DNA of 64,000 bases from an uncultured Lentisphaerota bacterium (GCA_903889245.1 CAISWQ010000123.1:35662-99661), one strand, 5' to 3'. Counted from the first letter of the stretch, positions 35,540 to 44,877 are shown. Numbers and translations are program-made. The notes: generated by a model from the sequence alone, not told the origin.

Positions 35540-35549
35540 GCCTTGGAAA
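35533..35549. repeat. Single palindrome unit I
   Basis: One near-perfect TTTCCAAGCCTTGGAAA unit centred at 35541, 11 to 12 bases beyond the stop of the fusion gene (35560) and overlapping the -35 box of the next gene's promoter. Confidence 0.85.
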
Positions 35550-35559
35550 CACACCGCGG

Positions 35560-38388
35560 TCAGGGCAGCGCGGGTGTGCCGAACCAGTCGTGCATCTCCT
35601 TCGCGAACGGCGCGATGAGGGCGGGTGGTTCAGGGAACCGGCCGCGGTCGTCGGTCTCGACCATCCACGCATTGAGCGCAGCGCGCAGGCGCGTCAGGGC
35701 TTCCACATGTTCGGCCAGCTTGGAACCGGCGAGGTTGTTGATCTCGTGCGGATCCTGCTCCACGTCATAGAGCTCCTCGTCGGGTGCGCGCGCGGCCATC
35801 AGCGCGAGCGGCGCGCCGGAAAGCTTGCCTTCCACGTGCAGCTTGCGCATCAGCGGAACGATGAGGAAGCATTTCTCCTTGTAGCGGTTCAGCGCGGTGA
35901 ACGTCGGGCCGGGGAGCATGTTCCGGATGTAGCGGTAGCGCGCGTCGCGTACGGTGCGGATGCGCATGACGGTTTCGTCAATGCGGTCGCGCGCGCTGAA
36001 GGCGTAGCGGCGCGACGGGTCGGCCTGCGCGCCGAGGAAGTTGCGGCTCTGCATCCCCGGCGGCCGGGCGACACCGGCGAGGGCAAGCGTCGTGGCGGTG
36101 AGGTCGAGCAGGCTGATGACCTGGTCGTTGACGGTGCCGGGCTTGCAGTCCGGCGGCGCGGGAAAATTTTTTGGCCAGCGGATGATCATCGGCACGCGCA
36201 GGCCGCTGTCGTAGCACCAGTGGATGCCGCGCGCCTCCAGCCGGCCGTTGTCGGCGAAGAAGATGATGACCGTATCATCCTCGAGACCATCGGCGCGCAA
36301 CTGCTCCAGCACCCAGCCGATACGGCGGTCCAGGCCAGAGACGGAGTTGAGATAACGCGCCCACTCCTGCCGTACCACCGGATGGTCGGGATAATAGGGC
36401 GGCGGCGTGACGTTCTGCTCCGTGGCGAGGTGCGGATGCTCGCGCTCGCCGACCCACTCGACGCGCGGCTTGCCGGCGGACTGGCGGTCATAGATGTCGT
36501 ACTCGACCTCGTGCGAGTTCACCTGCGCGTAGAACGGCTGGCGTGCCTTCAGCGCGCTCCAGTCAGCGGACTCGAAGATGGGACCTTCGTTGACGAAGTT
36601 CAGGTCGAGTTTGCCCGTACCGACCGGCCGGCCACCGATGGTTTTGATGTTGGCGGTGAAATAGCCTGCGTCGCGGAGCCGGTGGGTGAGCGGGCGCACA
36701 CCGGGCGGCAGGCGGAAGTCATCGCTGCGATGCGACCGCATGTTGTGCGTATCGGTCGTGGTCTGATACATCCCCACCATGAACGCCGAGCGGCTCGGTG
36801 CGCAGGAGGGCGAGGTCGAGAAGACCCGCGTGTAGCGCACGCCCTCCGCGGCGAGCCGGTCGAGGTTTGGCGTGCTGACCAATTTCTGGCCGTAGCAACC
36901 GAGGTCGTGGTCCATGTTCTCGCCGACGAGCCAAAGGATGTTGGGTCTGCGGCTGGCGGTTGGTCTGAAGTCAAGCATGCGTAGCGGGCTGGGCTGACCC
37001 GGTGCGGCCGGCGCTTCCTGCGTGTAGATGGACAACACGTTCTCCTGCTGCCAACGGGACTTGTCTACACGCGGTTCGCCGACAAATGATTTCTCCGAGA
37101 CAAACATCTGCTGCCAGTTCGTCCAGCCCTGCGCCGCAGAAGCGGTGTAGATGTGCAACGGGCCGCCGGGATCAGTACCGTGGTATTCGAGGTCGGCGGG
37201 TTTTCTGAACACCAGAAACAGCGTGTCCGACTTGTCGGCCACGATGGAAGGTTTGCGACCGAAGAATGGTAATTGCTGGCGGTGCCAGTGGCTTTCTTCA
37301 TCGCGCCAGTAGTGGAAGTAACGCCATGCATTCTTGTCGCTCGCTGGCGCAGGCGCATCAGGCGGATTTTGCCACAGGATCACATGCAAGCGGCCGCGGT
37401 GATCGAGTGTCTGCGTCAACTGGTTCATCATGCCCCAGCGCCACGGCGCTTCCTGAACGGTGATCTGCGGCGAGTCCAAACGCAGCGGATCTTGGCCAGT
37501 CACGCCGATCTGCTGGCCGGAATTGTTACGCCATGTGCGACCACGGTCATCGCTGTAGGCATATTGCAAGTCGTGACAGTTTGAGGGGCCCCAGCGCGCG
37601 TTGTCCTGCCCCTCGCGCCAGACCCACGTCGTGTGCAGCCGGCCGTCAGTGCCGTAGTCGAAGCCGTTGTGATAGGCGTTGCGGGTGGTGCTGCCCCGGA
37701 AGTCGCCGATCTTGCCGATGAACTCGCCCAGCAACGTCCAGCCGCCCTTGTCAGGATCGTAGTGCGCCAGATGGCTGCTGCCATTGCCGCTGCCGCCGAT
37801 GCGGTACGCAAGCTGGAGCCGTCCCTCCGGCGTGGGAAAGAACGCCGGATACGTCACACCGGTGAGTTTCCGGCCCTTGACCAGTTCCGCCGTGACCGGG
37901 CCAAACAGCGCTGCCGTCCACGCGGTCTTCTCCGGCGCCGTCGCCGCACCGGCACGCGAGACGCGGTAGTGCAACGGACTACCATGATGATCGAAGGCCA
38001 GGTGCAGCGTGCCATCGGCCGGACAAATACCGATCACCGCAACATTATGCACGTCGGTGTGTCCGATCGTGTAGTCGTCGAACGCCAGCCGCTCCCACAC
38101 ACCGTCCGGCAGACGGCGGCGCGCCACCACGAGGCGCTTTTGGCCGTCGAAGCAGGTCGCATATTGCCAACCCTTGAAGGTGACCACCGCCTCGATCTGA
38201 AACGTCTGCCCGTTGATGCAGGTACCGTAGGTGCCCCGGTGAAAGTTCAGCGCTCCGGGCTCCACGACCGTCTCTGCGACAAGCGGCAACCGTTGGCGCG
38301 GAGCGGCGTCGTTGCCGTCACCGCTGCCCGCAACGGCCAGGTGGGTGGAGAGCAGCAGGAGCAGTGCTGGTCGCAACATGGTTGTCAT
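35560..38388 (-). CDS. Fusion of a BNR_4-type beta-propeller and an S1 sulfatase
   Basis: 942 residues in one frame. After a signal peptide (LRPALLLLLSTHLAVAG), residues about 40-470 form a BNR_4-type propeller: LNFHRGTYGTCINGQTFQ, FDDYTIGHTDVHNV, FDHHGSPLHYR, YAYSDDRGRTWRN. Similar seven-bladed folds include ulvan lyases of PL24/PL25 type, but activity here is unproven. The sulfatase starts at RRPNILWLVGENMD (Arg480), with signature CAPSR from Cys529 and FFADNG later; it resembles the S1_8 sulfatase at 1971-3413. There is no second signal peptide or stop between the parts. The frame continues upstream, but the ATG at 38388 begins the signal peptide. Confidence 0.85.
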   Translation of the reverse strand: MTTMLRPALLLLLSTHLAVAGSGDGNDAAPRQRLPLVAETVVEPGALNFHRGTYGTCINGQTFQIEAVVTFKGWQYATCFDGQKRLVVARRRLPDGVWERLAFDDYTIGHTDVHNVAVIGICPADGTLHLAFDHHGSPLHYRVSRAGAATAPEKTAWTAALFGPVTAELVKGRKLTGVTYPAFFPTPEGRLQLAYRIGGSGNGSSHLAHYDPDKGGWTLLGEFIGKIGDFRGSTTRNAYHNGFDYGTDGRLHTTWVWREGQDNARWGPSNCHDLQYAYSDDRGRTWRNNSGQQIGVTGQDPLRLDSPQITVQEAPWRWGMMNQLTQTLDHRGRLHVILWQNPPDAPAPASDKNAWRYFHYWRDEESHWHRQQLPFFGRKPSIVADKSDTLFLVFRKPADLEYHGTDPGGPLHIYTASAAQGWTNWQQMFVSEKSFVGEPRVDKSRWQQENVLSIYTQEAPAAPGQPSPLRMLDFRPTASRRPNILWLVGENMDHDLGCYGQKLVSTPNLDRLAAEGVRYTRVFSTSPSCAPSRSAFMVGMYQTTTDTHNMRSHRSDDFRLPPGVRPLTHRLRDAGYFTANIKTIGGRPVGTGKLDLNFVNEGPIFESADWSALKARQPFYAQVNSHEVEYDIYDRQSAGKPRVEWVGEREHPHLATEQNVTPPPYYPDHPVVRQEWARYLNSVSGLDRRIGWVLEQLRADGLEDDTVIIFFADNGRLEARGIHWCYDSGLRVPMIIRWPKNFPAPPDCKPGTVNDQVISLLDLTATTLALAGVARPPGMQSRNFLGAQADPSRRYAFSARDRIDETVMRIRTVRDARYRYIRNMLPGPTFTALNRYKEKCFLIVPLMRKLHVEGKLSGAPLALMAARAPDEELYDVEQDPHEINNLAGSKLAEHVEALTRLRAALNAWMVETDDRGRFPEPPALIAPFAKEMHDWFGTPALP

Positions 38389-38497
38389 TTTTCTATATCC
38401 AGTGACCGCGTTCCGCCACGACGGGTGTGCGACTTTACCGGACCGGATGCAAGATTTTTCATGGAAGGATTGACCCTCATCGCACTTTCCACTAGAC

Positions 38498-40561
38498 GTG
38501 CGCACCTTGAAAGCCACCACCCGACTCATCAGCCTCGTGGCCCTGCTGGCGGTCGCCAGCTTCGCCGGCGAAACCAATCTGCTCCAGAACGGCGATTTCT
38601 CCCGCCAGACCGAGGGCTGGAGCCTCGGCGCGGGCCCCAAGGTTTCGCTCGACCGCGAGGTGCCGCCGGGTACCGCCGGCCAGGCGCTGCGTATCGAGCT
38701 GGTCAAGGACGGTGGTTCGTCCTACGGCCAGATCTATCAGAACGTCAAGGCCAAGCCCCTGACGCGTTACCGCCTCGAAGGCCAAACGCGCAGCACGAAG
38801 GCCGGGTTCGCGTTCCTCGCGCTCAAGCTGCGCCGCGCGGGACACGAGGTTGCGCGCATCGCCGTGCCCACCAAGTCGCAGACGGGCTGGGCGGCGACGA
38901 CGCACGAATTTTCCAGCGCCGATGCCGACGAAATCCAGGTGCTGTGCCGCTGGGAGCAGAACGCCAGCCGCGGCTGGCTCGGCCAGACCGGCTGGTTCGC
39001 GGGCTTGAAGCTCGTCGAGTTGGGCCCGGCGCCGCCCCCGCCGGCGGAGCTAGCGGCCATCGCACAGGCGGCCGCCCTCAAGCCGGTCGAGCCGCCGCCG
39101 CTGCCGCTCAAGCCAACTGACGCCGATCTCTTTGTTACGCCGAGCGGCGCGGGCCAGCGCAATGGCTCAAGCTGGGAACACGCGCTGCCGGGCAACGCGC
39201 CGGGCGTCTTGCAGGCGGCGTGGGACGCGCTGGCGCCGGGCCGGACCTGCCGCGTCGGCAGCGGCGTCTATGCGGGCGTTTCGCTGGCGATCACCACCGG
39301 CGGCAGCGGGCCCGACAAAATGAAGCAGCTCGCCGGCGAGGACACGGGCCAAGGTTTGCCGTGGCTGGTCGGCACGTGGAATCCATCGAAACCCGAAGGC
39401 GGCTCGACGTTCGTCTCGCTCAAGAACGAGGTGGCGCACTGCGCGTTCGAGAACCTCCGGCTGGCCCGCTATCAGTTCAGCTTCTTCAGCCAGAAGGGCC
39501 GGCATGTGGGACTGCGCATCCGTAACTGCCAGTTGCACGAGTTCCGTTACGGCATCTTCCTCTGCGGCCTGGCCTACACCGATCAACCGGAGCTGGCCTC
39601 GCACGATATCGAGATCAGCGACTGCCAGTTCCGCCACTTCACCAAGAACGCGGTCCGCCTGCAGGGCGGCAACTACGACGTGCGCCTCATCAACTGCGTC
39701 GCCGACGCCGGCGGCAAGGACTGGATGAAGGAGGCGTTCCACATTTGTTACGACCTCGCCGGCGATGCGCCGCGGCGGCAGTCGAACAAGGACCCCAAGA
39801 CGTGGGCGGGCGAGCACGACATCCTCTTCATCAACTGCGTCGCGCGCAACGCGATCTACGCCAAGGCGCGCTACTGGCAGGGTGACGGCTTCTGCGCCGA
39901 GAACGACGTGCGCAACCTCGCCTTCCTCAACTGCTCGTCCTTCGACAACGCCGATGGCGGCTGGGACATCAAGGCGCGCAACGTCGTTTACGTCAATTGC
40001 GCCAGCCTGCGCAACAAGATGAACTTCCGCGTCTGGAACCACGCGTTCCTGTTCAACTGCTTGAGCGCCTACTCGTTCAAGCGCGGCGGCTCATGGACCA
40101 CCGCCGGCCTGTGGGCCATCGGCGAGGTCCACGCGGCGCACTGCACGTTCCACAACAACAGCACGCAGCAGTTGCTCGCCGACAAGAAGAGCGAGCACGA
40201 GGCGAAGATCGCGCTCCAGCACTGCCTCGTCTCGTGCGACGGCGCTAACGCGCAGGCCGAGCGCCTGCTCTCCGGCGATACTCGAATCACTAAAAACGAC
40301 ACCGCCGAATGGAGTGGCAGCAGCGGAACCGACCCGCAGTATGTGGCTGCGGCGACGGGTAAGGAGTGGCTGCTCGATCCGCCCAACGCCTTCGATAGTG
40401 GCCGCCTCGGTCCCGCGCAGGGCTATCACTCCAGTGTCAGTGCGCAGTGGCGCGGCCAGAGCAACGACCAGCTCGTCCGCGCGGCGCGCGCGCTGCTCCA
40501 GTGCAAGGGCTGGGAAGATTTCACCAATCAAGTCGTCCGCCTCACGGCACCCGGACATTAA
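38498..40561 (+). CDS. Secreted carbohydrate-binding plus beta-helix protein
   Basis: 687 residues from a GTG start that opens a signal peptide (RLISLVALLAVASFAG); no Shine-Dalgarno sequence is evident, and a TTG three codons on is an alternative. Residues about 25-175 look like a CBM4/9-type jelly roll (NLLQNGDFSRQTEGWSLG, GQALRIELV). A Pro-rich linker follows, then from about residue 205 (FVTPSGAGQRNGSSWEHAL) a right-handed parallel beta-helix with many NC/Asn ladders. It may be a lyase or glycosidase of a glycan; the catalytic residues are not identifiable. Divergent from the fusion gene and two bases before the GH128 gene. Confidence 0.75.
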   Translation: MRTLKATTRLISLVALLAVASFAGETNLLQNGDFSRQTEGWSLGAGPKVSLDREVPPGTAGQALRIELVKDGGSSYGQIYQNVKAKPLTRYRLEGQTRSTKAGFAFLALKLRRAGHEVARIAVPTKSQTGWAATTHEFSSADADEIQVLCRWEQNASRGWLGQTGWFAGLKLVELGPAPPPPAELAAIAQAAALKPVEPPPLPLKPTDADLFVTPSGAGQRNGSSWEHALPGNAPGVLQAAWDALAPGRTCRVGSGVYAGVSLAITTGGSGPDKMKQLAGEDTGQGLPWLVGTWNPSKPEGGSTFVSLKNEVAHCAFENLRLARYQFSFFSQKGRHVGLRIRNCQLHEFRYGIFLCGLAYTDQPELASHDIEISDCQFRHFTKNAVRLQGGNYDVRLINCVADAGGKDWMKEAFHICYDLAGDAPRRQSNKDPKTWAGEHDILFINCVARNAIYAKARYWQGDGFCAENDVRNLAFLNCSSFDNADGGWDIKARNVVYVNCASLRNKMNFRVWNHAFLFNCLSAYSFKRGGSWTTAGLWAIGEVHAAHCTFHNNSTQQLLADKKSEHEAKIALQHCLVSCDGANAQAERLLSGDTRITKNDTAEWSGSSGTDPQYVAAATGKEWLLDPPNAFDSGRLGPAQGYHSSVSAQWRGQSNDQLVRAARALLQCKGWEDFTNQVVRLTAPGH

Positions 40562-40563
40562 GC

Positions 40564-41304
40564 ATGAAAATATTCTATCTCACGGTCGTGTTGCTGCTGG
40601 GCTTGACCGGCGGGGCGGGTGCGGCGAGCACCAATGCGCCGGCAAAGAAGGGCGTGGCGGGCAGCCTCGAAGTCGCGCGGGCGCTGAAGGCCACGTGGTA
40701 TTACAACTGGGGTCCCAAAGGCGCGTCGGAGCCGGGGCTCGAGTTCGTGCCGATGGTCAAGGGCAAGGCCCACGTCAACGACCGCACGCTGGAGGCGATC
40801 AAGGCCTCCGGCGCCAAGACGCTGCTGTGCTTCAACGAGCCGGAGCGCACCACCCAGGGCAACGCCACGGTCGAGGAGGTGCTCGACCTCTGGCCCAAGC
40901 TGATGGCGACCGGGCTGCGGCTCGGCAGCCCGGCGCCGTCGTCGGATGGCCAGGGCGTCGCGTGGCTGGAGCAGTTCATGGCGGGCGTCAAGAAGCGCAA
41001 GCTGCGCGTGGACTTTATCGCCGTGCATTGGTATCGCAGCGCCAAGGAGGATGAATTCCAACGCTGGCTCCGCGACCTGAAGGCGAAATGGGACCGGCCG
41101 ATCTGGGTGACGGAATTCAACGCCTACTACACGCGCGGCGACAAGGACCGCTTCGCCGAACGCGCCTTCAAGATGCTCGACCGTGAACGCGTGGTGGAGC
41201 GCTACGCCTACATGGATTGCGGCCCCGGCACGCCCGGTGGCCTGTGGAAGGACGCCACCCGCCAGACGCCCTCCGACCTCGGCCTGAAATACCGCGACCA
41301 CTGA
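40564..41304 (+). CDS. Secreted GH128-type glycosidase (Asl1-like catalytic core)
   Basis: 246 residues with signal peptide MKIFYLTVVLLLGLTGGAGA. The TIM-barrel motifs fit the Glyco_hydro_cc/GH128 family: CFNEPE with Glu92 as probable acid/base and WVTEFN with Glu184 as probable nucleophile, plus VHWYR. Known members are beta-1,3-glucanases. The start ATG is two bases after the previous stop, so the two genes form an operon. Only 15 bases separate its end from the convergent sulfatase gene. Confidence 0.85.
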   Translation: MKIFYLTVVLLLGLTGGAGAASTNAPAKKGVAGSLEVARALKATWYYNWGPKGASEPGLEFVPMVKGKAHVNDRTLEAIKASGAKTLLCFNEPERTTQGNATVEEVLDLWPKLMATGLRLGSPAPSSDGQGVAWLEQFMAGVKKRKLRVDFIAVHWYRSAKEDEFQRWLRDLKAKWDRPIWVTEFNAYYTRGDKDRFAERAFKMLDRERVVERYAYMDCGPGTPGGLWKDATRQTPSDLGLKYRDH

Positions 41305-41319
41305 TGCGGCCGCATGCGG

Positions 41320-42867
41320 CTACGGCTTGAATTCGCCGAAGGGATGCGGGAGCTGCTGGCTGTAGTCGCGCAGCAGGGCCTGCATGGCCTTCAGGCGCGC
41401 GGCCTGCGCGGGGTCGGCGGCAAGGTTGCGCTGCTCCCGCGGGTCGGCCTTCAGGTCATAGAGCTGGTCAAGGTCGAAGTAGGCGGGATAGTTTTTCTCG
41501 GCATCGTAGGAGTGCGTGTTCTTCTCCATCGGTTCGCACCAGTGGTTGAATTTCTTCCCGGTCTTCATCGCCGCAAGCACCTCGGGCGTGTAGCGGACGG
41601 CGATGTACTTGAAACCCTCGGCGGTGACCACCGCGCGCTCCGTGGTGATCTCCAGCAGGAGCGAGTCGCGCCGGTAACCCGGCTCACCGCGCAGCAGCTT
41701 CGCGAAGCTCTGGCCATCGCTCTTCGCCAGCGGCGTCGCGCCGCACAGCTCGCAGAGGGTCGGCGCAAAATCTATGTTCGCCACCAGCGCCTCGCTCACG
41801 CGGCCGGGCGCGATGACGCCGGGCCAGCGCGCGACGAACGGCATCCGCGCGCCACCCTCATAGCAGGTGAACTTCGCCGGGTTGCCGTTGTCGCCGGCGA
41901 GGATCACGAGCGTGTTGTCCGCCAGCTTGAGTTCGTCGAGCTTCTTCAAAACCGCGCCGACGCCGTCATCCAGCCACGTACTGCCCGCCGTCATCAGCTT
42001 GAGACCGGCCTGCCGGACGCGGCGCAACACATCCTCGCGCGCCGGCTGGACCTGCGGCAGCTTGTCGAGGTAGCCGCGCGGCGTCGCGCGCGGATCACCG
42101 GACTTCATGGAGTTGAACGGCGATGGCCCGTGCACCAGTGTCGGCGCCATATAGAGGAAGAAAGGCTTGTCCTTGTGCTGCTCGATAAAGCGCAGCGCGC
42201 CGGCGGTCACCCATTCCATGTTGTGGACCTGGAGCGGCTTTGGCAGCCAGTGCTTCGCGCCGGGCTTGGCGTCGCCGACGTTGTTGGCGTAGATGCTCTC
42301 GGCGTAGTCGAAGCCGCACGCCTGCACCGCCTGCTGCACCACCGCATAGCCGGCCTCCAGCTTCGCGCGGACCTCCGGCGCGGCGGGATCGGCATCCTGC
42401 GCGAACTTCGGCGGCGGCGCGCCGCTGCCCTGGTGCCACTTGCCGACCATGCCGGTCGCATAGCCCGCCGCGCGCAGCGCAAACGCGAGGCACGTGTGCT
42501 GCTCGCGCTCGGCATAGACGCCCGCCTCCCACCCGAGGTTCGCCGGCGCGGTCACCGGCGTCTTCGCCTGCTGGCTGACGCTGCGGCTGGCGTAGCGGCC
42601 GGAGAGCGCGTTGTAGCGGCTCGGGCTGCACACGGCGGAGGTCACGTAGAAGCGCGTCAGCTTGAGGCCGTCGCGCGCGAGGCTGTCCATGTGCGGCGTC
42701 AGCACCTGGCCGCCGAAGCAGCCGATCTCGTCGAGGTCGTGGTCATCGGTATAGATCAGCACCACGTTCGGCCGCCGCGCAACGGCGGCGCGCGCGGCCG
42801 GCGCCGCCAGCGTTGCCAGACCCAGCCCGGCCAGCTTCAGAAAATCACGACGCGAGGATGTTTGCAT
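41320..42867 (-). CDS. Tat-exported S1 sulfatase (CSPSR)
   Basis: 515 residues from the ATG at 42867 (AAAGGG upstream). Tat leader SSRRDFLKLAGLGLATL; mature domain RRPNVVLIYTDDHDLDEIGC; signature CSPSR from Cys80; C-terminal metal motif LAGDNGNP. The segment SRSVSQQAKTPVTAPANLGW and the Trp/Asp-rich middle set it apart from the neighbouring sulfatases. Unlike many of them it lacks a Lys-rich tail (ends HPFGEFKP). It has its own copy of the shared promoter. Confidence 0.92.
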   Translation of the reverse strand: MQTSSRRDFLKLAGLGLATLAAPAARAAVARRPNVVLIYTDDHDLDEIGCFGGQVLTPHMDSLARDGLKLTRFYVTSAVCSPSRYNALSGRYASRSVSQQAKTPVTAPANLGWEAGVYAEREQHTCLAFALRAAGYATGMVGKWHQGSGAPPPKFAQDADPAAPEVRAKLEAGYAVVQQAVQACGFDYAESIYANNVGDAKPGAKHWLPKPLQVHNMEWVTAGALRFIEQHKDKPFFLYMAPTLVHGPSPFNSMKSGDPRATPRGYLDKLPQVQPAREDVLRRVRQAGLKLMTAGSTWLDDGVGAVLKKLDELKLADNTLVILAGDNGNPAKFTCYEGGARMPFVARWPGVIAPGRVSEALVANIDFAPTLCELCGATPLAKSDGQSFAKLLRGEPGYRRDSLLLEITTERAVVTAEGFKYIAVRYTPEVLAAMKTGKKFNHWCEPMEKNTHSYDAEKNYPAYFDLDQLYDLKADPREQRNLAADPAQAARLKAMQALLRDYSQQLPHPFGEFKP

Positions 42868-42894
42868 GGTCAGCCCTTTCGTCCAGCGCCGCGC

Positions 42895-42922
42895 AGTATG
42901 CCACGCGCCCCCCGCTTGCCAA
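42895..42922 (-). promoter_or_regulatory. Shared sulfatase promoter, copy 3
   Basis: On the minus strand: TTGGCA (42922-42917), 16-base spacer, CATACT (42900-42895), then GCGCGGCGCTG as in copy 1. The -10 box is 27 bases upstream of the ATG at 42867, the same distance as in copy 1. Confidence 0.6.
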
Positions 42923-42947
42923 GCCAAACGGCGGCCGCAGAGACGAC

Positions 42948-42988
42948 GAACCGCAGAATGACGAACAAGGAAGGCCGAATGTCGAAGG
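42948..42988. repeat. Dispersed element GAACCGCAGAA...GAATGTCGAAGG, copy 2
   Basis: Matches 32971-33012 with a few changes and has the same position relative to the shared promoter. Confidence 0.65.
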
Positions 42989-42996
42989 CCGGAGGA

Positions 42997-43053
42997 CTCA
43001 AAATCATGCCTACAAAATCATACAAGGCCAGATGGCAGCCCCATGATTTTGAG
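42997..43053. repeat. AAAATCAT inverted element, copy 2
   Basis: CTCAAAATCATG (42997-43008) and CATGATTTTGAG (43042-43053) are perfect 12-bp inverted arms. An inner ACAAAATCAT is at 43012-43021 but its partner arm is missing. Confidence 0.75.
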
Positions 43054-43514
43054 GCAACTGACAGAAATATGGAGGGCAGAAAAATCAAACCTCCGAATCT
43101 TTCTGCCCGCCATCTTTCTGCCATGCTTCCTGTAGCCGCACACGTGAGTGTGCGGCCGAGGTGGGAGTTGGCCGCGTTCTCACGAACGCGGCTACGAAAA
43201 AGACCCCTCTGTTGCCGCGCTTTCCCTGCAACTGCACCCGCCTTTGTGGGCGGGGCTTACCAGCCCCGCGAACCACCGCCGTAATGCCGAACGCAAAACG
43301 CGGGAGCTATAGCTCCCGCCCACAAGGCAAACCCAGCGCAGCCTGACGAATGCGGCCACACCGGGAGCGCCCTCGCGGGCGCGCTACAAACGACGCCGTT
43401 CGCAGCGCCGCCGCAAGGCGGCTTGGATACGGGCCGCGCTCTCACGAACGCAGCTACGGAGCAGTTCCAGGCTTTTTCTGTCTTTTGTTTTTCTGTCCAC
43501 TTCCGTTGGCGAGA
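43054..43514. repeat. Gap filled with small palindromes, no gene seen
   Basis: Elements in order: GGGCAGAAA...TTTCTGCCC around 43075-43110; GCCGCACAC...GTGTGCGGC around 43135-43157; CCGCGTTCTCACGAACGCGG around 43172; GTGGGCGGGGC...GCCCCGCG around 43238; GCGGGAGCTATAGCTCCCGC around 43300; and a second ACGAACGC copy near 43443. All are non-coding and similar to those at 33753-33945. Confidence 0.6.
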
Positions 43515-44849
43515 CTATGGGGTTTCCAGCTTCGGCAGGCTGCGGCGCCAGTCGAGGGCGAGTTTGAGCAGGCGCGCGGTCACTTCCTTCTCCTGCTCCG
43601 CGAGGTTCTGCGTCTCATTGACGTCCTTTTCCAGATCAAAGAGCTCGGCGCGCGTGCCATCGGCATTGGCGAGCAGCTTCCACTTGCCCTCGCGCACCGC
43701 CACGTTCGGGCTGCGGTCGCGGCCGCCGGGATACTTGAACGACTTGGCGTTGCGGCCGTATTCCCAGAACAGCGGCTTCGTGCGCGCCAGCGGCTTGCCC
43801 AGCCACGCGCCGCTGACATCCACGCCATCGAACATGACACCCGCCGGCAACTGCGCGCCGGCGACGGCGCAGACCGAGGGGAACAAATCCACCGCGTTCG
43901 CAACCGTCTGCTGATCCACGCGCCCGGCCGGCACGCGCCCGGGCCAGCGCACGATGAACGGTTCGCGCACGCCGCCCTCATAGAGACTCAACTTGCTGCC
44001 GCGCAACCCGGCGGCGCGCGCGCCGCGGAAGGTCGGCAGCGGCCCGTTGTCGCTGGCGAAAATCACCAGCGTTTTCTCGTCGAGCCCGAGTGCCTTCAAC
44101 CCGGCCAGCAACCGGCCCATCTGCCGGTCATACTCGGCCAGCACGCGCTGGAAATTTTCCGGCGAGTCGCTCTTCGGTACATCGTCGGCCGGCACCCACG
44201 GCGTATGGACGTCGTCGGGCCAGAGGTTGATGTAGCACGGCTGGCCTTTGTGACGGCGCAGGAAGTCGAGCGTCTTATCCACGAAGAAGCCCGTACGCTC
44301 CCAGCGTTTGAACTTGTCCTTGGGCGACCAGATCCAGTCGGTCGCGGTGATATCCGGGTGCGGGTCGGGGCTTTCCCACGTACTCGCGTGCTCGTCGAAG
44401 CCATAGGCCTCAAACGGCGGCGCGTTGGTCACATCGCGCCCGCCGCCCATGTGCCATTTGCCGAAGTGACCCGTCGCGTAGCCGGCGGCCTTGAGCGTGC
44501 GAGCGAGCGACGGCGCCCGGGCCTCGAGAAAATCCGCCTGCTCGCACGCGCGGTTGCCCGCGCGCGTCTGGAGGAAGCTCGTCAGCCGCCACCGCGCCGG
44601 AAACATGCCCGTGGTGAAGCCCGTGCGCGACGGCGAACAGATCGGCGACGCCACCGTGAACTGCGTGAACCGCGTCCCCTCCGCCGCCAGCCGGTCAATG
44701 TTCGGCGTCGGCACGAACTTCCCGCCATTGCAGCCCACGTCGCCATAACCCATGTCGTCGGTCAGGACGAAGATGATGTTGGGGCGCGGCTCGGCAGCAA
44801 ATCCTTGGCTGCACAGCGAAATCATGAGGAGGGCAAAGAATGTCTTCAC
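43515..44849 (-). CDS. Secreted S1 sulfatase (CSPSR, short form)
   Basis: 444 residues. GTG start with AAGGA six bases upstream. Sec signal peptide MKTFFALLMISLCSQGFA, mature domain PRPNIIFVLTDDMGYGDVGC, signature CSPSR from Cys71, C-terminal metal motif FASDNGPLP. The DMGYGDVGCNGGKFVPTPNID region is typical of arylsulfatase A-like enzymes. It has no Tat motif and no Lys-rich tail. Confidence 0.92.
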   Translation of the reverse strand: MKTFFALLMISLCSQGFAAEPRPNIIFVLTDDMGYGDVGCNGGKFVPTPNIDRLAAEGTRFTQFTVASPICSPSRTGFTTGMFPARWRLTSFLQTRAGNRACEQADFLEARAPSLARTLKAAGYATGHFGKWHMGGGRDVTNAPPFEAYGFDEHASTWESPDPHPDITATDWIWSPKDKFKRWERTGFFVDKTLDFLRRHKGQPCYINLWPDDVHTPWVPADDVPKSDSPENFQRVLAEYDRQMGRLLAGLKALGLDEKTLVIFASDNGPLPTFRGARAAGLRGSKLSLYEGGVREPFIVRWPGRVPAGRVDQQTVANAVDLFPSVCAVAGAQLPAGVMFDGVDVSGAWLGKPLARTKPLFWEYGRNAKSFKYPGGRDRSPNVAVREGKWKLLANADGTRAELFDLEKDVNETQNLAEQEKEVTARLLKLALDWRRSLPKLETP

Positions 44850-44877
44850 ACATTGTCCTTAGCAAACCGCGGCGAGT

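Noticed and set aside
38470..38498. TTGACC ... TAGACG as a promoter of the beta-helix gene
   Set aside because: The -10 match is poor and would overlap the start codon; not strong enough to report as a feature.
41314..43284. A 656-codon + strand frame opposite a sulfatase
   Set aside because: Antisense shadow of the sulfatase at 41320-42867; no signal peptide or recognisable motif.
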